Source of the DNA: Ascaphus truei
Taxonomy: Eukaryota; Chordata; Amphibia; Anura; Ascaphidae
NCBI GenBank assembly: GCA_036426205.1
Contig: CM071586.1
Coordinates: forward strand, 9,957,128 to 10,021,127
DNA: 64,000 bases
Reading direction: 5' to 3'
Shown in pieces: positions 56,940 to 64,000 of this stretch. The notes under the pieces were generated by a model. That model was not told the origin of the DNA. It saw only the letters and a list, made by a program, of their open reading frames with translations, and searched no databases. A program made the translations under genes and the position numbers. The first letter of the stretch is position 1. Each line of letters begins with the position of its first letter.

Positions 56940-58150
56940 CACCACTACTAATGCATCACCACACATGTATTACTCAATACAGGACCACCCAATGTGAAGT
57001 ACCAATACCAGGGCCCACCACAAGTGGAAGTACCCAGATACAGGGACCACCACAGTAAGCAAGCACAGCGAAGTACCAATTACAGGGACCACCACAAGTG
57101 GACCCTCTCCCCTTCCCTTTAGTATACCACAACAGGAACCACCACAAGGTGGAAGTACAAATACAGGGACCCCACCACAATCGGGCCAACTTAAGTCACG
57201 CAATACAAGTGGACCACTACAGGCAGTAGTACCAATACAGGACCACCACAGTGAAATGAAGTACCAATACGGGACCACCACAAGAGTAGGAAGTACACAT
57301 GGCCACACTACGGGATGGAAGTCATAGGACCACAAAGTGGAAGTCCATAACACCAAGTGGAAGCAAACAGGCCAGACACAGGCCCACAAGTTGAAATTAA
57401 CCATACAGGGACCCCACAAGCTGAAGTCCAATACAGGACACAACAAAAGTGAGTACCAATACGGACTCACCCAAACATAGGAGGAAAATTACAAAAAGCA
57501 GGATCCCACCACATGGGTACACCAATACAGACCAAAAGAACACAGTGGCAGTACACCAATACCAGGTGACCCCCCAACGCGGAAGTAAAACCAAAACAGA
57601 GGACCACCACACAAGAGGATCGGATAAGTAGATGCACCTAAGTACGTTTAGACCTACAGCCAACAAGTCTGAAGTTACATATACGGGACCACCACAAGCT
57701 TGGAAGTACCAATACAGGGAGACCCGACCAATCAGAGCCACCAGATGGAGTACATATAGTGTGTGGGACAGTACCATAAGGTTGTAGGGAAGTACCAACT
57801 ACATGAACCACACACGGACTAAGAAGTACCAATACAAGGCATGTCCAAAGTGGCAAGTACCAAATCCCGGGCAACACAAATAAGACAACAGAGACCACCT
57901 ACGTCGTATCACCAATACCATGGAGGCTTTCATCCAAAGCGGAATTACATCATATCCAGGAGCCCAGCGGAAGTATAATTACAACAGTGGACCACACAAC
58001 CAGAATGGATAGTACACAATCAGGAGACAACGCAACAAAGCGGAACGAGTACCATATCATGATGACCAACCACAAGCGGGAATTAAATAGAAAAGCAAGT
58101 CAAGTTACCAAGGGAACCAACCACAAGCGTTAGCACATTACAGGGCCTTG
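56940..58150 (+). repeat. Second PTS repeat type: 30-bp unit encoding STNTGTTTSG
   Basis: Units of AGTACCAATACAGGGACCAC CACAAGTGGA (30 bp). In one plus-strand frame these encode Ser-Thr-Asn-Thr-Gly-Thr-Thr-Thr-Ser-Gly, a strongly Thr/Ser-rich mucin-like decapeptide. The first 200 bases are regular and later units have many indels. It follows the TTAAP-type array directly, so the plus-strand gene has a two-part PTS domain. Confidence 0.8.
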
Positions 58151-58783
58151 CTAGGTGGAATGTCCACATCAGGAATCACAGCTTAAGTCACAAGCTTTGT
58201 GAAATTACTGTTATACTCCTGTGGGATCTTCTTAAATGAATGGATTCCTATTGTCACTAATATCCCCAAATGCTAGTAAGGCCCACGGGGCAAAATGTAA
58301 AACAAATGGCAGTGGTTATCTTATTAAGGGGTCACATAAATGTGATTTGAGCCTTTTATTAACCAAATCGAACAATTAACTTTTTTTTTTTAAACAAATC
58401 GTCAGTTAATTGGAACTATTTTGAGCTGAGGACGTTGTTTGGGGGGGGGGGGAATGGTGTTGGGGGGGGGGGGGGAGATTTCCTTCCGACCGCTCCCTTT
58501 TGTCTGATGTCATTGTTGAGTTCAACAAGAGTTTGCCGCAGAAGCAAAGCCTCCCACCCCACTCCCCCTCTCCTTATTTTTAAGGAATCTCTGATAGAAA
58601 AAGGGAAATGGGTAAGGTTGAAGGGACAACACTTGATGGACAATAACATAGCCCCAATCAGAGTCCCCTAAGTCATTGCAATTTGGATTATATTTCCAGG
58701 GAAACAAGAAAGTATAATATTGCCTATTAGCAAAACATATATAGATATATATAGAGAGAGAGAAAAAAATATGTTTGTCTCAG
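58151..58783. other. Intron between PTS and stem exons (plus-strand gene)
   Basis: Unique AT-rich DNA with poly-T (58380) and poly-G (58440-58475) runs and a TATATAGAGAGAGA stretch before the acceptor. No gene is recognised. Confidence 0.5.
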
Positions 58784-58869
58784 AGGCAGCGCGGCTAGAA
58801 GGCGGTCAGCTCACAGTGATACACAGTACCACAAGCACCAACTCAAGCATATGTCTGCTAAGTCTGCAG
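58784..58869 (+). pseudogene. Mucin stem exon, plus-strand copy (degraded)
   Basis: Acceptor TTTGTCTCAG and donor CTGCAG|GTAGGA. The middle (CACAGTGATACACAGTACCA then CAAGCACCAACTCAAGCAT) matches the minus-strand exon 34520-34594, and the following intron starts with the same GATACTCATCATCAT. It is 86 nt, not 75, because of insertions. One frame stays open and reads TVIHSTTSTNSS before diverging. Confidence 0.65.
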
Positions 58870-58914
58870 GTAGGATACTCATCATCATGATAAGTGCAAA
58901 CTTGCAATGCTCAT

Positions 58915-59755
58915 AGTGTACAGATATTAGGCTTAGTATATACATAACGACCCCGTGTTCATTATCAGTGTATAGATAACTCATCCATTCAATACAGCGC
59001 GGCGTTTCATTACCAGTATATAGATACTAGGCACAATTACAGCGCGGGCGTGCGTGTCTTACCAGTATATAGATACTAGCATCATTATACAGCGCGATGC
59101 CGTGATAATTACATGCATAGAGTCTCTTGCATCATTATGCAGCTTAAGCGTGTTGTCATTATAGTTTTATTAGCGATACCCCATCATCATTATACAGCGC
59201 GGCATGTTCTGTATCAGTGTATGATACTCTGCATCATTATACAGGCGGCATGAGAATTAAGCAAGCAATGATTCTTCGGATGCATTATTGCAGGTAGGTG
59301 AGTGTTTCATTCTCAGTTTTATAGCGATACCCCACCATCTTTAGCCAGCGCGGCTGTTCATTCCTCAGTTGATTAAGCGTACCCACCATCCTTTTTATAC
59401 AGCGCGGCGTGTGTTTCATTATCAGTTGTTGGATAATCAGCATCATTATACAGCGCAACGTGTTCATATTATCAGTTTATAGATACCCATCAATCATTAT
59501 ACAGTCGCGCGGCATGTTCATTATACAGTGTATAGATACTCGGCATATTATAACAGCGTCGGCATGTTCATTATCAGTTATAGATACACATCTCATTATA
59601 CAGCCACGGGTGTTCTTACCGTGTATAGATACTTACATTCATTTATACAAACGATTGTGCGATCAGTATCAGTGTATAGGTATTCGCATCGTTATACAGA
59701 ATGACTGTTCAATATCATATATAGGATAATCAGCATTATTATATACTGCAGTACA
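58915..59755 (+). repeat. 48-bp tandem repeat (plus-strand copy)
   Basis: About 17 irregular units of TTCATTATCAGTGTATAGATA then CTCTGCATCATTATACAGCG CGGCGTG, the reverse complement of the array at 34172-34515. It sits in the same intron position between stem and transmembrane exons. Confidence 0.9.
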
Positions 59756-59778
59756 TACTCTTTTTGCTTTTCTTACAG

Positions 59779-59862
59779 TACCCCAACTGCGTGCTGTATT
59801 ATTCGTTCTGGGCAACGCTGGTGCTGCACTTGCTGTTCCCTACTCCTGGGTTGTTTTGCGCA
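59779..59862 (+). pseudogene. Mucin transmembrane exon, plus-strand copy (degraded)
   Basis: Acceptor TTTTCTTACAG and donor TTGCGCA|GTGAGT, with the downstream intron (TTTGCCCTAATAACATTACT) matching that of the minus-strand exon. Bases such as GTATTATTC, GCTGGTGCTGCACTTGCTGTT and CCCTACTCCTGG align to 33621-33697. It is 84 nt against 77. The indels replace the clean hydrophobic helix by a mixed reading (RAVLFVLGNAGAALAV). The tail exon would lie beyond 64000. Confidence 0.7.
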
Positions 59863-60039
59863 GTGAGTATTTTGCCCTAATAACATTACTAAGCACCATA
59901 AAATAATTGTTCCGTTCTTCCACGGATTTATACCCAACACAGATAGAACCAGATATAACACATTAAAAACCCTAATTACCCCCACAATGATCTTCCTTAA
60001 AACTGACAAAACACCCCTTATTCCCAAGCACCTATATAC
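59863..60039 (+). other. Intron start after transmembrane exon
   Basis: Homologous to the sequence just past 33621 on the minus strand, then merging into the satellite. Confidence 0.6.
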
Positions 60040-63000
60040 ACAAGCCTAACAGAAACCTTAAAAACACAAACCCTAACACTAATCCTTGTATATAAAAGCC
60101 TAACTAATCATACAATATCAACCTAACACTACCACTAACCCAACACACTCATCATCACAATTATCAACCCTAACACTAACACCCAACACACTAATAACCT
60201 AAACATAAAGCCTAACACACTAATCAACAATATCAACCCTAATACCACTACTAACCTAACACACTAAATCATAACAATATAACACCCATCACTAACATTA
60301 AACCTAACATATATATGCATCCTACACTACATACCCAAACTATCATACAAATCAACCTAACACACACACTATCCTGAACCACTAATCATACATATATCAA
60401 CCCATACCACTACACATACCTAACCTACACAACAATATGAACCTATACACTTACTAACACCAACAATATCACCTATACACCTTACCTAACACACTAATCA
60501 TCAAATATCAACCCTACACTAACTAACCCAACACACGAATATCCTATCATACAACCCTACACACTAACATTAGCCTAACAAGCACACTATCTACAAGTAT
60601 CAACCCTAATCAGACACTTACCCTAACACACTAATCATATCATATCACCCCTCATAACGACACTTAACTAACACTGCAATCATACAAATCAAACCAGACA
60701 CTAACCTACCACAACGCTAATCATACAATATCAACCCTACACTACACACAACCCAACACAATATCATACACTCTAACCCTAACACGACATCTAGCCTAAC
60801 ACACTAATCATACAATATCAACCTAACCTAATACCACTTACCTAACTCTAATCATAACCATAACCTCATACCCTAACTCCAACACTAACCTAACACACTA
60901 CATCATGCACAATATAACCCTAACACTACCACTTAACCCAACACACTAACATCACAATATCAACCTAAACCCAAACACTTTCCTACACAAACTACAATAT
61001 CAACCTCAACACTACACAAACTACTACAACCACTAACCACACTACTCACGAATATCCATACATATAAACCCTAACACTAAACACTTACCTACACACTAAT
61101 CATACAATATCAACCCTAACACTAATCACTACACCAACACACTAAACATACAATATCAACCCTAATCAACACTAACCCTAACACACTAATCATACAATAT
61201 CAACCCTCACACTAACCTAACACGAATCTAATCCATACCATATCCAACCCTAAACACTCAATTATCCTACCACTAAACTACATAATGTCAAACCCACTAC
61301 CTAACCCACACCCTATCTACCAATATACACCCCTAATACCACCCCTTACCTAACACAGCTAATCATCAATATAAAACCCCACACCCTCCCTCCCACTCCC
61401 TCCCTCATTCCCCCCACTACCCCCCTACCTAACACAACTGCACTAACCTACCCAACACAACATCACTAACACTATCATACATATAAGCCTAACCCTACCT
61501 ACCTAAGACCAATACACATATCACACAACACAATTGAACACCTACAACTAAAGATCAACCCATACACTATACCCACACACTAAACCAACAATTCACCGAA
61601 TACACACTAACCTAACACCGAAACATACAATATCAACCCTATACACTAACCCTAACACACCTATCATACATATATCAACTAACCCTAACACTACCATTAC
61701 CTACACACTAAACGTTCCATGTCAACCCAACCCTACACCCAACCACTAAACATACATATCAACGCCTAACACTAACACTAACCTAAACTCTACATACAAT
61801 TTTCAATTCTACCCCAAACACTAACACTACCTAACACACTAATCATACGATATCACAACACTATCACTAACCCAAACACACATAATAATGTACATGGTTC
61901 AACCTACCCCACCATAACCTACAACTAAGTCATAAAGTATTAACCTAAACCTAACACTAACCCAACATCCACTGCCAAACATAACAAGACAACCCTAACA
62001 CTTACTAACACACTAATCATACAATATTAACCCTAACACTAACCAACAAACACACTAAACATACACAATCAACCCTAACACCTAACCTAACACATTAATC
62101 ATACAATATCCCCTAAACATACCTACATACTAATCATACACTATCACATGAACCTAACATACAACACTAGCCCAACACACTAAACATACAATATTAACCC
62201 AACACTAACACTACCTCACCTCTAATCATACAATATCAACCCTAACACTAACACTAACCTAACACACTAAACATACAATACAACCTACACTAACACTAAC
62301 CTAACACACTAAACATACCATGAAATCAACCCAAACACTAACACTAACACTACTAAACACAATCATACATATCAACACTTATTACCTAACACACTAATCA
62401 TACAATATCAACCCTTAACACTAACCTAACACCACATCATCACAATATCAACACCCTAACACGAACCATTAACACACTAATCATACACTATCAAACCCGA
62501 ACACTAACCTAACACAATAATCATACAATATCAACCCTAACACTAACCTAGCACACTACATACAATATCAAATCAAACCCTAAACACTACCTAACACACT
62601 AATCATACCTATCAACCCTAACACTAACCTAGCACCACTAATCATCCAATATCACCCTAACACTAACGTCGCACCACTAATCATCTCAATATCAACCCTA
62701 ACACTACACGTAACCTCACCTACACTCATACATGTCAACCCTACACTAACCTCGCACACTCATCTCAACCCTCACCCGTCACTACCCTAATCGATACACA
62801 ATATACCCTAACCCACTGTTACCAACACCTAATCATAAATATCCTACTACACAACCCAACACCTACATACAACTCACCCTACAACACAACCTCCACACAG
62901 TTCCAACTCATCAACCTCACCGACCTACCCCTAACCCCTCATACCAATCATCCCCCCTACCTAACTGCTAACACACGAATACATACAATTCAACCTCATA

Positions 63001-64000
63001 GCCAACAACCCACATCATCTACAATATCAACCTAATCCGACCAACACTATACTAACACACTAATCATACCCAATATAACCCCATACTAACTAACCTATAC
63101 ACACTACTCAATCAATATACCCCTAACACTAACCTATTACCATACACACTAATCATACAATCATCAACCCTACACTAACACTACCCCCCACCCTAGCAAT
63201 CCATATCACCTAAACTAACATTCGCCTAAACACAGCTCAATCCATACCATTCACGCCCTACCTACCTCCCCCTCCCCTACCAGCACTCAATCCTACCCTA
63301 AACCCATACAACCCTCGCCCTTCACCTAACATCCTAAATCATTCGCCATATCCCCCGCTCACCACTCCCCTAACCCCCCGCCCCTCCCCTCTACCAATCT
63401 CCACCACCCTTCCCTCCTCCACCCTGTCCCTACCCCCTACCTCCACCATCTCCCACCCCTAACACGCTACACACCTTCCCCTCGCCCCTCTCCTCCTGGA
63501 ACCCTATTACACCCTCGCCCCTCCCCCTTCCCTCCCACCCTCCTCATCCCGCTGACTCCTCCCCGGCCTCTCCCCCCCCTGATTCCCATGCACTACCCAT
63601 GCCCTCCTGACCGCTTCGTGCCCGCCCCCGTCCCCTGCACCCCGGTTCCCCCTACCCGCCCTACCCTCCTCCCACTCGTGCCAGCCCTCTCCACCGACCT
63701 CTAACATTAGCCTACCACACTAATCATACCGAATATCGACCCTAACACTGACACTTACCTAACCCACTAATCATACATATCAACCCTAACACTGCACCAC
63801 TTACCTAACTGCTTAATCATACCCATTCAACCCCTAGAACTAACCTGAACAAACCTACATAAGATATCAACCTAATATCCAACACTACCCACCACACCTA
63901 CTCAACATTAGCAACCCTAACACTACCACTTCCTACACACCTAATCATACACTATCCACCACTAACACTACACTTACCTACCAAATGCTCCTCACCGACT
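60040..64000 (+). repeat. ~39-45-bp satellite: CACACTAATCATACAATATCAACCCTAACACTAACCTAA
   Basis: Dozens of units of CACACTAATCATACAATATC then AACCCTAACACTAACCTAA, with or without one extra CTAACA insertion (39 or 45 bp). Indels are frequent. 63240-63700 is a C-rich, more scrambled section within it. The CCCTAA core is telomere-like. It corresponds to the intronic satellite at 31380-33560 on the other strand. Confidence 0.92.

Noticed and set aside
60040..64000. CRISPR-like repeat-spacer array
   Set aside because: Repeats are contiguous, without unique spacers, in a eukaryotic context; it is a satellite.

Overview
The window is vertebrate DNA, most likely from a frog or another amphibian. It holds interspersed repeats typical of amphibian genomes: an L1 with an ORF2 relic, Penelope-like elements, a SCAN-gag Ty3/Gypsy element, Tigger and hAT miniature elements, and a dispersed family of about 400 bp carrying the phrase TAGATGAGGTTGAAAAAAG. 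It also has TTAGGG-type repeats and split genes with GT-AG introns. The species cannot be named from this sequence alone.

The biological core is a rearranged cluster of related transmembrane mucin genes. (1) Bases 1-3540 are a plus-strand Thr/Pro minisatellite (TTAAPTTVTP), the PTS domain of a gene that starts before the window. (2) A 5' gene module occurs three times. Copy 0 (6160-8330) has lost its promoter and first exon. Copy 1 (11060-16090) has a TATA box, a signal-peptide exon (12227-12296) and a 27-nt second exon (16064-16090). Copy 2 (45268-53146, broken by insertions) has a TATA box, a signal-peptide exon (46387-46456) and a damaged second exon. (3) A 3' gene module occurs twice in opposite orientations. 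On the minus strand it runs from 36150 to 31126 as PTS exon (TPPPTT), 25-residue stem exon, transmembrane exon and 71-residue cytoplasmic exon, with splice phases 1, 1 and 0 that all agree. On the plus strand it runs from 54440 to beyond the window end, with two PTS repeat types and degraded stem and transmembrane exons. The minus-strand transmembrane and tail exons resemble mammalian MUC1, but no SEA domain is visible. Copy 1 (plus, 5' half) and the 31-36 kb module (minus, 3' half) look like two halves of one gene separated by an inversion or by an assembly orientation error.

Between the halves lies a transposon field: a long hairpin (18.5-19.0 kb), a Gypsy LTR element with gag, protease and integrase but no reverse transcriptase (19.2-22.7 kb), an L1 ORF2 relic (22.8-26.2 kb), a Penelope-like relic (26.9-28.8 kb) and CA-rich arrays (28.9-30.6 kb). 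From 36.2 to 45.2 kb there are dispersed repeats, a LINE fragment, a 1.37-kb Tigger-like element with an internal 27-bp minisatellite, and a second Penelope fragment. From 47.9 to 54.4 kb insertions and strand-asymmetric purine or pyrimidine tracts separate the exons of copy 2. The last 4 kb is a CCCTAACACTAA-type satellite that matches an intron of the minus-strand gene.

Roughly 700-1500 and 53.8-64 kb carry many small indels in otherwise regular repeats. Some apparent frameshifts there may be consensus errors rather than gene decay.
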